Shown here: positions 55,136-64,000 of the stretch, piece by piece
Position numbering within the stretch: position 1 is the stretch's first letter
Layout: every line of letters starts with the position of its first letter
Assembly: GCA_036924085.1 (NCBI GenBank)
Contig: JAVGWX010000002.1
Location: 86,881,704-86,945,703 of the forward strand
From: Ariolimax columbianus
Lineage: Eukaryota > Mollusca > Gastropoda > Stylommatophora > Arionidae
DNA length: 64,000 nucleotides
Reading direction: 5' to 3'
Translations under genes and position numbers: made by a program
Notes under the pieces: model-generated
Database searches by the model: none
Seen by the model: the letters and a program-made list of their open reading frames with translations, nothing else
Told to the model about the DNA's origin: nothing

Positions 55136-55196
55136 TAAGGGGGACTCGGTGATCTCAAGGTAAGGTGTCCCCCTCGGGTGCCGCAGGTCGCTGGTT
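55136..55196 (+). mobile_element. tRNA-headed SINE fragment cut at box B
   Basis: GGACTCGGTGATCTCAAGGT looks like a tRNA 5' half (box-A-like GGTGATCTCAAGG) and GCAGGTCGCTGGTTC like the start of box B. The sequence stops at GGTTC and is followed at once by a TTC run, the tail of a minus-strand element. Confidence 0.6.
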
Positions 55197-55500
55197 CTTC
55201 TTCTTCTTCTTCTTCATCGTACGCTGTTTACATCGATATTTACGTTGCACTGTTTTATTTTGTTAAGCCTGTGGCTCAGTGCATCCGATTTCAACAGGCG
55301 TTTCTGTAGCGTTGCCCTCCTTAGCCTTTGGCTGTCCCCAGCCTAACTGCAAGGCAGCAGTTGTTTTTGGTCAGAGTTGTCTCTCTTAGGAAGTTGTCTT
55401 GCAGGACTATCGAGTCTTCCCTACTCGTGTCTATAGGGTTTGGCAATGATATGGACTATGTACTAGTTTGTACTATCCCGGAAGAGAGGCAGTCCAGTGT
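55197..55500 (-). mobile_element. GAA-tailed repeat, minus strand
   Basis: In its own sense the element ends ACAGCGTACGATGAAGAAG(AAG)n, nearly the same as the LINE-A end (TGCGTACGAAGAAG). Upstream (minus strand) lies CAACTGCTGCCTTGCAGTTA, AGGCTAAGGAGGGCAACGC and TGAAATCGGATGCACTGAGC, which resembles the middle of SINE-B and of the 58.7 kb SINE. It could be another SINE or a LINE 3' UTR. Confidence 0.6.
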
Positions 55501-55744
55501 GACTTTGTCCCAGGATCGTCACGTCCTGCCAGAAACGTAGCATATGCATGTGAATGAGGTATCTCTTTGCTCCCTTTATTTTCTCGGCTCATCTGCAGTG
55601 ATGGTACGCCTAGCATTCCCCGCCACCCGGGAGGTTGTCACAATAGGGCAGGAGGTGCAATGTCCGCTGGACTGCATCTCTTCTGCGTCCATTGGGATGA
55701 CTGATAGCAGACAGAGGCAAAGAGCGAGGAAGGAGTGCATTTTA

Positions 55745-56470
55745 CCAGGTGCATTTACTGCGGCTCGACCGGGCCGGGCTGAGACGCAAGCCCCAGCCAT
55801 GTCGTAACCTCCCATCACAGCGGTGCTGAGATTTAGGGCGGGATTCTGGCTTAGAGGCGTTCGGCCGTAGTCCCTCAGATGGTAGCTTATCAGCCAAGCA
55901 CGTGGACCAAATGTCAGCGACCTGTGATTCCTCTCGAAATAGTGCATTTGACCAGGGGACAAGCCTGGTCATTGCACGGAGATGTTGTTCGCCTGGTGTG
56001 CGGACATATCTCATGGTCAAGGGTTGAGTCTCAGCAGTTCGCAGTGGGGTAGCTGATCTACTGCTTAGGGCACCCCGACCGAGAACTAAGTCTTCTACAA
56101 ATGGTTTCATACCTCATCGCCGTATGGGGTGAATATCGAGCAGCTTCCCGCCCGCTTTGATCGGCGGACGGCAGAGACCTCATTCTGCGGCTCGACCGGG
56201 CGGGGCTGGAGCTGGAGCCCCAGGTCCCCACCATGTCGAAGCTTCCCTTTACAATCGTGCTGAGCTTTTGGGCGGGATTTTGGCTTAGAGGCGTTCGGCC
56301 GTAATCCCTCACCTTGTAGCCTCGCGCCGTTGACTTATCAGCCTAGTACGTGAACCAAATGTCTGCGGCTCCTCTAGAGTTGAGCAGGATTACCGTAGCA
56401 TTAGTAGTACTGTCATTAGTAGGGTAAAACTGACCTGTCTTCCGAGGTTCTATTTCCAGCACCGTTCAAT
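55745..56470 (-). pseudogene. Degenerate 28S rRNA 3'-end sequence, two partial tandem copies, antisense
   Basis: Minus-strand words match conserved metazoan 28S rRNA: GTTTTACCCTACTAATGAC, GGTAATCCTGCTCA, GACATTTGGT, CGAACGCCTCTAAG then CCA and AATCCCGCCC, AAACCATTTGTAGAAGAC and CTCGGTCGGGG, and GAGACTCAACCCTTGACC. One copy spans about 56,470-56,010, reaching the 28S 3' end. A second, shorter one spans about 55,950-55,745. Both have substitutions and indels at sites that are nearly invariant in real rRNA, so this is not a working gene. Open frames here (55,576-55,962 and 55,742-56,110) are by-products of rRNA sequence. Confidence 0.82.
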
Positions 56471-56484
56471 ATTAGACCGGACGT

Positions 56485-56530
56485 ATCAATAGAGGGGTCG
56501 CGGGTTCGAATCACGGTGGAGACCGGAATT
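56485..56530 (+). mobile_element. Possible tRNA-like box B remnant
   Basis: GGGTCGCGGGTTCGAATCAC contains a consensus box B (GGTTCGAATC), followed by GGTGGAGACCGG and a T-run. No matching box A is clear upstream, so it may be a truncated SINE head. Confidence 0.45.
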
Positions 56531-56697
56531 TTTTTCACTTGAATCTTCTTATAAAAATAAATCTGATCTCTAGTTAGCGAGATCGAACTGCCGTGTTCAA
56601 TGTCGAGAACGTCAAAAATTCCTTGGAGGTTGGAAATCGAAAAAATGAGGCTTAATGGCCGCTGACCGGACAAAATTCAAGCTAAAAATGATTTTAC

Positions 56698-56825
56698 CTT
56701 CCCGGTGATTTGTTAAGAGCAGCATATAGATGACGCCTAACTGACTGCGGTTCTACTTAGTTCTAATGTTTGAGTCTGTTACCATAACTCGCACATCGGT
56801 TAGGCCACCCTCCAAGAAGCTGGTT
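56698..56825 (+). mobile_element. SINE-C fragment
   Basis: GTGATTTGTTAAGAGCAGCA, GACGCCTAACTGACTGCGGT, TTTGAGTCTGTTA and GGCCACCCTCCAAG match the middle of SINE-C. Both ends are missing. Confidence 0.75.
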
Positions 56826-56864
56826 GTATACAGACTCTGCAGAGTCTTTTAAACTAGTATACAG

Positions 56865-56935
56865 ACGTTAAGCTAAGTTAACGTAATTTAAGTTAAGTTA
56901 ATGTTACGTTTTGTTAAGTTAAGTTTAGTGCAAGC
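56865..56935. repeat. Degenerate (TTAAG)n microsatellite
   Basis: TTAAGTTAAG-type pentanucleotides with T insertions. Confidence 0.8.
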
Positions 56936-57414
56936 GCAGATACACTGTCTCCTGAATATAGGTGGAATGTTCTGGTGACCTTTGTCGGATGAACCTGACA
57001 ATAGTTGCATTATAACTGGTGATTTCTACACTATATCCAAAGAACAATAAAACGTTCCGTGTCTGACAACCTCACACAGCTATCACTCCAAAACCAGCTA
57101 CCGTTATGTTTCTTTTATTTGCCATAATAAGATCCTTCACTGTACAGGATTCCTGCAAACTTGGACATTAGCCAGACACTAATGCACACAAACTTCGCTA
57201 TCATGAATGACGGGGCACTCGACAAGATTAGTATCGTAATCAGAGGTCGGTGGTATCATTGACCCTGCGCTTGTTCCCTCTACATGCTGGAATATTTTGA
57301 GGGCACAGGAAAATGATAATTTGCCACGTGGCGTGTTCATTCCACAACCGAAAACCGCGATGCATAGGAAACGTTACAGCTCAATTTAGTTCAAGCGCAT
57401 TTTGAAGTCGGATG
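56936..57414. other. No gene recognised
   Basis: About 480 bp of unassigned sequence before SINE-B. Confidence 0.4.
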
Positions 57415-57778
57415 CCTACTTCTTCTCCTGCGTCCCGTTCATATTTCCGGCTACCAACCCATGAACATGACTTTGCAAGTAGGTGGGATGTAGTTCGGAG
57501 GACGGAATGCATTATGTCGGTAGTTTACAACTTGGCTGCGATATTTGCACTTTTCGGTCCGACACATCAGTCTTCGGCAGCAGACATTTATTTAGTAAGG
57601 GATAGCCGTCCCTCTTCGAACCCTTCTCGTTAGCCAGTCTGCTCTATTGCAGCATGTTATCCAGGATCACCGCGTGGAAGTGTAGAAAGGTCTTGGTATT
57701 TCTGGTTCGCTGACCCTGATGCTAGAAGTCAGTTATAGATCGCTAACCAGTGCTGCTAATGCACTGATCCACATCTTG
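57415..57778 (-). mobile_element. SINE-B copy
   Basis: Shares GTAGTTTACAACTTGGCTGC, TTTCGGTCCGACACATCAG, CCCTTCTCGTTAGCCAGTC, CACCGCGTGGAAGTGTAGAA and CACATCTTGATCC. The GAA tail is reduced to CTTCTTCTCCTGCG. CGGATG on both sides (57,408 and 57,789 regions) could be part of a target duplication. Confidence 0.85.
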
Positions 57779-58084
57779 ATCCAGAAAGACGGATGTAATA
57801 AGAGTTCAAAATGTTCAATATGTCTTTTCCTGGCTTCATCAGTTAATATTATTTTTTTTTAATAGCAAAATATCTTGACTGCTGGATTCTCATTTCGCTC
57901 ATCAATTGTCTTTGCACACTTAATTTCTCAAAGTCTTCATTTATGATATTTTATTTTCGTGGCCCTTTTCTTCTATGTATTCCCATTTTAAAAGCAGTAA
58001 TTCTCTTCATCAACTGTTTGTTCCCTATCTGCGTTTTTACAAGGTACAGTAAGAACGAGTATTCATATCATGCGATTATTATTT

Positions 58085-58600
58085 GTTGTAATTGATGAGT
58101 TACTTGTCGGCACTTCGACCCATGTACTTCTTCTTTTGTCGTCTCAGTAAATACGAGGTTGGTATGTATTTGTTTTTCGTCTCTCTCTCGTGGCCCGAGT
58201 AACATTTTTTCGACATTTTACGGCAGGTCTCGTTTACGCTGTCTATCCACATTTTCCTGGGTCTACCTCTCGTCCTTCTTCCTGATGTTCTCATATAGAT
58301 GGTTGTATGGACAATGTGGCATGGTTGCATTCTCCCAATTTGGCCAAACCAATTCATTCTCTGTTGCTCGCTGTACTGTAGGCAGGGAATTATTTCAACT
58401 TTCACCCGAATATTCGTATTTGTGATTCCGTGACTTCTGATTTTGTACGTGACTTTTCGTAGGCACCGCACTTCGCAGGTGGCTAGCTGTCGTTTCTGTG
58501 TTCTATGCAGTGCGTATGTCTGGTACTGGTAGCACAGGGTTGGGATGAAGATACTATTTATCGTCTGCTTTTTTGCTTGACGGGAAATCTCAGGGTGTCT
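58085..58600 (-). mobile_element. RTE-N 3' end
   Basis: Minus strand: NSIFIPTLCYQYQTYALHRT, RQLATCEVRCLRKVTYKI, NTNIRVKVEIIPCLQYSEQQ, RMNWFGQIGRMQPCHIVHTT, RTRGRPRKMWIDSVNETCRK and, after a frameshift, KKKYMGRSADK. Typical RTE post-RT motifs (W-F-G-Q-I-G-R-M; R-G-R-P-R-K). The 123-residue frame (58,100-58,471) is well preserved, suggesting a younger copy. Confidence 0.85.
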
Positions 58601-58625
58601 TAGATAGCTGGTAGGTGACAGTTTT

Positions 58626-58877
58626 TTGGGTTTTTTTTTGCGTTCGCCTTATTTTTCTATTCTCCCAAGACGGTGTGCATTGCATTATGGGTTTTATTTT
58701 GCGCCTGTCCACTCAGTGCAGCCGACTTCGGCATGCATTTATGTAGGGGTTTGCTTCCTCCTGCATTTGCTAAGGGTTTACTTCCCCATGGTAATGGCTG
58801 ATGCTGTGATGGGGATCGAACCCAGCCTATTTGGGTTGTGAGCCTTGTCACTTAACCACTAGCCCACGCCTTCCCCC
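58626..58877 (-). mobile_element. tRNA-headed SINE, minus strand
   Basis: In its own sense it begins GGCGTGGGCTAGTGGTTAAG (box A TAGTGGTTAAG) and has GGGTTCGATCCC (box B) 40 bp later. The body includes GAAGTCGGCTGCACTGAG and GGACAGGCGCAAAATAAA, and it ends in GCAAAAAAAAACCCAAAAAAC. Both polymerase III boxes are near consensus. The body block resembles SINE-B's AAGTCGGATGTGTTGGACC, then GAAAGGTGCAAATAA. Confidence 0.85.
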
Positions 58878-59103
58878 GAAACAGTGTTTGTGACAGTGTT
58901 TGCCCTCTGCACTCTCGTCTCTATCTCTCTACTGAGTCTGTTGTTTTCAGTAAAACATGACCCATGTTACTGATTAGAAATTTGAATCCACATTCTCTTC
59001 CTGATTGCTGCTTTGCATCTTCCATCCTATCCTCCATCATTACATTCATCACGCGAGGATGATACTATCGTGCCTTGCAATGTTTCCATCCTTGATCCGG
59101 TTG

Positions 59104-59475
59104 AGGGACCAAATGCTAAGTATTGCATGGGATGTTGGGGTCAGTGACCCAATGCTAAGTATTGCATGGGATGTTGGGGTCAGTGACCCAATGCTAAGTA
59201 TTGCATGGGATGTTGGGGTCAGTGACCCAATGCTAAGTATTGCATGTGATGTTGGGGTCAGTGACCCAATGCTAAGTATTGCATGTGATGTTGGGGTCAG
59301 TGACCCAATGCTAAGTATTGCATGTGATGTTGGGGTCAGTGACCCAATGCTAAGTATTGCATGGGATGTTGGGGTCAGTGACCCAATGCTAAGTATTGCA
59401 TGTGATGTTGGGGTCAGTGACCCAATGCTAAGTATTGCATGTGATGTTGGGGTCAGTGACCCAAAGCTGTGTTCT
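59104..59475. repeat. 39-bp satellite, nine copies, derived from SINE-B
   Basis: GATGTTGGGGTCAGTGACCC starts units at 59131, 59170 and every 39 bp to 59443. The unit resembles SINE-B's GCATGAGCTGCAGTGGTCAG plus CGACCCATAGCTGA, and the array runs directly into the next part of SINE-B (CAGAGCTGCCAAG, CCACCTCCACG). Because 39 bp is 13 codons, long frames exist on both strands (59,005-59,529 and 59,049-59,525); I treat these as non-coding. Confidence 0.88.
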
Positions 59476-59810
59476 AGTGTCAGGACCATCGATCCAGAGC
59501 TGCCAAGTCTCTTCTCCACCTCCACGTAGTGATCCTAGATAACATACTACAACCAGGCACGCTGGCTAAGGAGACGGGATCAAAGAGCGAAGGCTAACGC
59601 GGCACGCAAAAAGGTCTGCTGAAGTCGGATGTGGAGGACCGAAGTTTGCAAATATTGCAGTCATGCTGTAAACTACGACACGGCGCATTCCGTTCTCCAG
59701 ACTACATCCTGCTACTTGAAATCTCTTTTTTTTTAATTAGAAAAAAAACCAAAAACAATCCTATTCGGGTTTTGGTAGCGGGAATTTAAGATTGGATGAC
59801 GAAGAAGATC
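59464..59810 (+). mobile_element. SINE-B copy carrying the 39-bp array
   Basis: Plus-orientation: GATCCAGAGCTGCCAAGTCT, CTGGCTAAGGAGACGGGATC, GAAGTCGGATGTGGAGGACC, GCTGTAAACTACGACACGG, CGTTCTCCAGACTACATCC, then a T/A-rich insertion, TTTTGGTAGCGGGAA and ACGAAGAAGAT. Its 5' portion is replaced by the expanded array. Confidence 0.85.
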
Positions 59811-61635
59811 TAGTTGTGAGCCATCTTCTCCCTCCAAGTGCTTCTAAGCTCTGTATCTTCAAAAGCCATCTGGGCAAACCCTTGTTTTTATCCGCTGCTC
59901 AAGTCCTCAAGCCAAATAATCCTGCTAGACGTATTGTTTCGCTTCGTGTTTTCGTATTTTTAGCCCATAGTCGAGGATTGACCCCCATTCCTTAACGACA
60001 CCAACCCCGTCTTGCTTACTTGCCCAACCCCTGTTTTCTGTCCTGACCGAACATACCGGTTCCTCTTGTTGGATGGGATGATCCCTCTACACCTCTATTA
60101 TCAAATACTGATGACCTCGCATGCTTCACTTCTTCCAAGATTACAAGATCAACCCCTCTATTACTATGTAAACTCTCCCCAGTTTGGTTTTCTTCTCTTA
60201 ACTCGTTTGAATTTGACAGTTATTTCTGCGAGCTTATCAGTGGAGTAATATGGATGCTAAGATTGGTTCTGTCTGAATCGTCAAGCGAAATTTGGAGCAT
60301 CTAATTCGGTCTTGCTTTCAGTGGCCTATTCGGCCGATACATTGATAACTATATAGCCGACAGGTCGAAGATTCATGTCCTCCCTTTAGCAGATCGTCCA
60401 TATTTCACATAATGAATGCTCACTCCTTCCAACGATCCCTGATCTGACTGTGTTAAACTGGTTCTTACTTTTCATCCTTTCACTTCCTCTGTCCGTCTTC
60501 CGTCTCTCTATCCTTCATAATGTCCCTTTCACCCGTGTGGCAGTTCCTGATTATATTTTGGTGGCCTACATATGGGATAGATAACTAGGTGGCCTGTTGG
60601 TTATAAGACGACTCAAAACTCATTTAATGGACTACGCCGGTACATTCAAGCTTACGTAACGTGCGCCTATCCTACCAATCCACATTATGGGAGTTTCGCG
60701 AAGTTAGTGTGTGAAATAGGGGCTCACCTGCAAGTCGCCTAACCTGATCTACACTAGTAATTGCAATCGCTGCAACATCATATTCATCAGGAAAATTAAT
60801 GTTGAACTCAGTGCTTGCTTCCGCCAATACGTCAACGACATGTCTAATAACTCCGGGTCTCTGCCACCAGCCCCTTCAATGTCTTGGACATTAGAACAGG
60901 GTAAATGACACAAACCTCATAGTTTCAACACATTCTACACGTTTGCTAGTCTTCTCTTCTCAATCATTCTGTTTTTGTATATGTGTAATCACTTTCGCCA
61001 TTTCCTGTTTAGTTAGCTATATTTCATAATTGGCATACCGTGTCACGGCACACGTTCATGGCACATCCTATTACCGGGGGGAATTTAAACCACCCATCAC
61101 ACATCACGGGTTATTTGTTTTTGTGATTTGTTTGTTGTTTGCGTTAGTTATCTTCCCCTGACAAAGGCCTCGTGGTCATGACGTAGATGTCGTTGTATCG
61201 TAATAACGAAACTCAGGAAGGTTGGCAGTTCAAGTAAGAAATATTTACTGCGGCCCTTCATATGTATAATACATATATATTTCTGGGCATAGGCCTTGAT
61301 GTGTTTTGGGTGAGATATGGAATCAACATATTGTCCGTTAGTTGGATAACTAGCATGGAGAAAACAGGTGCACTTCGCTCTGGAATCCTGGTCATCTTAT
61401 CCAAAAAGAAAATGTCAGAGACTGACCCAGCATTCTGCACTCTCCACTTTAACAAACCGCATTTACAAGCAAAATTGTTAAAATATATGCCACACACCGT
61501 GATAAGCATTAACATGCATAAATAACATCATCATATCCACGACTGCAGTAGCAATGCAAGAAATGGTCACAACCGCTTAACACATCGGGTAACACATCCT
61601 CCTGTCCTGTAAGGATTCTAGATCACGGGTAATTT
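59811..61635. other. No gene recognised
   Basis: About 1.8 kb of apparently single-copy sequence. Short frames, such as 61,258-61,525 on both strands, have no recognised family. Two weak tRNA-like stretches (near 60,330 and 60,575) were not convincing. Confidence 0.45.
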
Positions 61636-61639
61636 CCAT

Positions 61640-62125
61640 CAATGCGTGGGCGATATGGTGCTGGAATTGAGAAGGAGAGTCCTTGTACGCTTGTCGAACC
61701 GGTGACATATGGCAGTGAATCATGGACAATTAGTAAACGAGCGCTTAGATCTTTGGAATAAAAGGACATATGGTGTTACAGAAAAATGCTGCGGATCCTA
61801 TTGTCAGATAATATGACTAATAATGCAGTACTCGAGGAGGCACAAACACAAAGACAACTTATTGCAAGGATACAAACAAGGCAGTCATCCGTTTTCTGGG
61901 CATGTAATGAGATGAGGTGGCTTGGAGCACGACGTGAAACCAGGAGAGATAAAAGGAACGAGAGACAGAGGAAGGCCGAGAGAGAAGATTCTGGACAGCT
62001 AGCAAGCCTGAGAAAGTGGTATGGGCGACAATCAGCAACAGAGTCTGTAAATACTCACGTGATAGAAGTGTATGGCGGTCCATGACCTGCAGGGCACCTA
62101 ATGGTGATGATGATTACTTCCCTTA
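61640..62125 (+). mobile_element. RTE-like LINE 3' end
   Basis: TYGSESWTISKRALRSLE, CYRKMLRILLSDNMTNNAVL, QTQRQLIARIQTRQ, then frameshifted equivalents of the GHVMR, and RDKRNERQRKAEREDSGQLA. It ends with GGTGATGATGATTAC, an RTE-type tail. Inactive 3' remnant. Confidence 0.75.
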
Positions 62126-62226
62126 CCTTTTCGCTTGCTTAGTTTCCTTAACTGTAAGTCGGGTACCAAATTAGATCTACGTGAACTCTATTTTGTAAGT
62201 ACAACATTATAAACTCAGTATCATCT

Positions 62227-62436
62227 TCTTCTTCAATCATCTGACGCTTTGCTTCTAGCGAAGAGCAGTTCCCGAAGGAGACAGTGAGTTTCAGGTCATC
62301 GCCGGTCCCCCTCAGCTTTTCGAGCATGGTCGATCCCCTGGACGAAACTACTTCTCCTTCTTCTGCATAAGTGGGACAGTCCTGCAGGATATAATATGTT
62401 GTTTGTGTGGATGCCCCGCAGTCGCTTTATTCATTC
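62227..62436 (-). mobile_element. LINE-A2 C-terminal end
   Basis: Minus strand: CGASTQTTYYILQDCPTYAE, STMLEKLRGTGDDLKLTVSF, then a GAAGAAGAAGATGA tail. It corresponds to the Cys/His end of LINE-A (CG-G...HLLQ-CPTY; LY-S-D-LRMT), but is clearly a different subfamily. SINE-B separates it from the RNase H remnant at 62,762-63,010. Confidence 0.8.
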
Positions 62437-62761
62437 TCAATCTCACACTACCAAATACTGAAAGGGCTTAAGTAGCAGAACGGAATGCGTTGTGTCGTAG
62501 TTTACAGCTTGACTGCGTTATTTGCACCTTTCGGTCCAACACATCCGACTTTAGCAAACATTTTTTTAGTACCGGGTTAGCAGTCCCTCTTCGATCCCTT
62601 CTCCTTAGCCAGTCTGCCCTGCTGCAGCCTGTTATCCAGTATTACCGCGTGGAGGTGTAGAAGGGTCTTGGCAGCTCTGGTTCGCTGGCCCTGACGCTAG
62701 CTGTCAGCTATGGGTCGCTGACCACTGCAGCTCATGCGCTGCTCAGCATCTTGATCCCGGA
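62437..62761 (-). mobile_element. SINE-B copy inside LINE-A2
   Basis: TTCATTCTCAATCTCACACT, GTAGTTTACAGCTTGACTGC, TTTCGGTCCAACACATCCGA, CCCTTCTCCTTAGCCAGTC, GCTGTCAGCTATGGGTCGCT and CAGCATCTTGATCCCGG. The GAA tail is absent at the left junction. LINE-A2 coding sense lies on both sides. Confidence 0.87.
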
Positions 62762-63010
62762 TAGTTGTATGAATGTACCTGTGCCTCCATATAGATATGT
62801 AGACTGCGAACAGCCACTTCCTGCTTTTGCGAGCTCATCTGTCTTCCCGTTTTCAAGGATCACACATTGGGCCGTATCTAGTGTGGGACTAATTCTGTAT
62901 TTTATGGGACAGCAGCCTGGTATTATATTTCATTTTGTGTGGCAGTCTGGAGTACTCTCATTAACCGTTTTCTGTAACTCAATATCAAGTACGCAGTATT
63001 TAGCCTGAAC
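62762..63010 (-). mobile_element. LINE-A2 RNase H remnant
   Basis: Minus strand: ENGKTDELAKAGSGCSQSTY resembles the final RNase H motif (GNExADxLAKxG). Upstream residues are decayed. In order with 62,227-62,436 it gives RNase H then Cys/His end, as in LINE-A. Confidence 0.6.
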
Positions 63011-63499
63011 CTTATTATCTGTTCTAATCTGTCATATGCATCTTGTTTACTTGTTAATCTTACGATGAGAGGATTATTAACTGAATAAACTCAAAAGACA
63101 ACAATCATTCCACAGCTTGATGGTGTTCACGACAGAGTCAACAGTCACCCACTTAATGATGTTTGTAGTTATTACGGCAAAGTGTCATTTCCGAGACAGT
63201 CTTTACATTAACACTCACTGACAGTTCGCCACGTATGAAAATTTATGTTTAGCACTTTCAAATTTTACAGCCCAGGTCAAAGGTCACGGCCAGTTACAAT
63301 ACAACCGAAAGTACAATTGTCCCGATAAACAAAGAAAAGAGCGACAAGACAGTCGTGTCCGAAAAAACAGTGGTGCTAGTTACCAAACAAGACCTGTTCA
63401 GTCCTGTCAAGTACAGACGAAACTACACTTCTGACAAACCTTTACCGTGCAATCTCGCATATAATATGCACAATGTTTACTCATGCCGGCCTACCGAAA
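63011..63499. other. No gene recognised
   Basis: About 490 bp of unassigned sequence. Confidence 0.4.
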
Positions 63500-64000
63500 G
63501 TAGTCTACATTATAAGTTCAGTTAAAGTGCCATCTCTGTATCGAAGGTCGGCTGCAATGGATCTCCAGTGTACTCTATCTCTTGCCCGTAATGGTGCATT
63601 CTGAGAGGTTTTTTCCAGTCCATCGCCTGATGTTATCCACCCACGTAAAATGTTGTCTTCCTCTTGAAAGACTGCCTTCCACCCTATCATTCAGTATGAC
63701 CTTCAACAAGGAGGTATGCCTTATTATATGACCAAAATAACGTAACTGTCTAATTCTGACTTCGGTCATTAATTCACTTTTCACCCCCAACTTTTCCAAT
63801 AGCTTGCTTACAATTTATGTTATTCTTATTCCAAGAAATGCGACCCAATCGTCTATATATCTACATTTCGAAGGCTTCAATACTCTTTTCCAACTTGTTA
63901 TCCACTGTCCATGTTTCTGCGCAATAAAGTAGTGACAGGTATACATAACACCCTAACAAATCTCATTTTCAAATTCTGATTTATCTGTTTGGATGTATGT
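63500..64000 (-). mobile_element. RTE-O copy 2, cut by window edge
   Basis: Minus strand: SKQINQNLKMRFVRV, TVDNKLEKSIEAFEM, EKLGVKSELMTEVRIRQLRY, FGHIIRHTSLLKVILNDRVE, SRGRQHFTWVDNIRRWTG and DRVHWRSIAADLRYRDGTL. It is the same family as 11,076-11,418 and shows the C-terminus that copy lacks. One frameshift near 63,600 and one near 63,800. It may continue past 64,000. Confidence 0.82.

Noticed and set aside
55576..56110. Two overlapping minus-strand frames of 128 and 122 residues
   Set aside because: They lie in 28S rRNA-derived sequence, which is GC-rich and open by chance.
56485..56530. A functional tRNA gene
   Set aside because: A box B-like word is present but no acceptor or anticodon arms can be folded around it by eye, and no box A is in place.
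59005..59529. 174- and 158-residue repetitive proteins on both strands
   Set aside because: The 39-bp unit is 13 codons without stops on either strand. Both frames being open over the same array points to a period artefact and not a gene.
1..64000. A new defence, biosynthetic or signalling gene system
   Set aside because: I looked on both strands for non-transposon gene clusters and found none. All strong coding signals belong to retrotransposons.

Overview
This 64 kb window looks like repeat-rich intergenic DNA from a metazoan genome. I find no intact host protein-coding gene and no tRNA or rRNA gene that looks functional. Almost every coding-like stretch is a decayed non-LTR retrotransposon (LINE): apurinic-type endonuclease (EEP), reverse transcriptase (RT) and, in one family, RNase H. 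There are many RTE-like families, including the kind usually annotated as craniofacial development protein 2-like, plus an EEP-RT-RNase H LINE, tRNA-headed SINEs and abundant minisatellites. This mix is typical of lophotrochozoans, and a mollusc (perhaps a gastropod) is my best guess; that is inference, not proof. Family names (LINE-A, RTE-F, SINE-B and so on) are provisional labels for this window.

Layout. 1-5 kb: 3' end of LINE-A copy 1, then a degenerate minisatellite split by SINE-B. 5.2-9 kb: the longest LINE-A copy (EEP, RT, RNase H, GAA tail). 9-10.5 kb: a 1.5 kb inverted repeat with 708-bp arms, whose outer ends are CR1-like RT sequence. 11-19.4 kb: RTE-O, several RTE-L copies (one carrying an 800-bp minisatellite), SINE-B and an RTE 3' end. 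20-25 kb: SINE-C, RTE-K with a tetranucleotide tail, and SINE-B with a perfect target-site duplication (TSD). 25-33 kb: a three-layer nest on the minus strand, with RTE-F as host, LINE-A copy 3 inserted with an 11-bp TSD and RTE-G inserted as a twin-primed inversion with a 12-bp TSD. 33-37 kb: a second nest, RTE-H interrupted by RTE-G and by LINE-A copy 4. 37-51 kb: further RTE fragments (G, F, I, K, L, M), SINEs, repeat J in both orientations and minisatellites. 52-56.5 kb: tandem arrays around repeat E and a degenerate antisense 28S rRNA 3' region in two partial copies. 56.7-64 kb: SINE-B and SINE-C copies, a 39-bp satellite that appears to have arisen inside SINE-B, and RTE-N/O and LINE-A2 fragments.

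How the pieces relate. No pathway or operon is present. The connections are parasitic: LINEs inserted in LINEs, SINE-B sharing a GAA-type 3' tail with LINE-A (a likely LINE/SINE partnership), RTE-L deletion derivatives that keep only the element ends, and tandem arrays seeded from element tails or interiors. No open reading frame set looks able to encode an active element; all copies carry stops, frameshifts or truncations.
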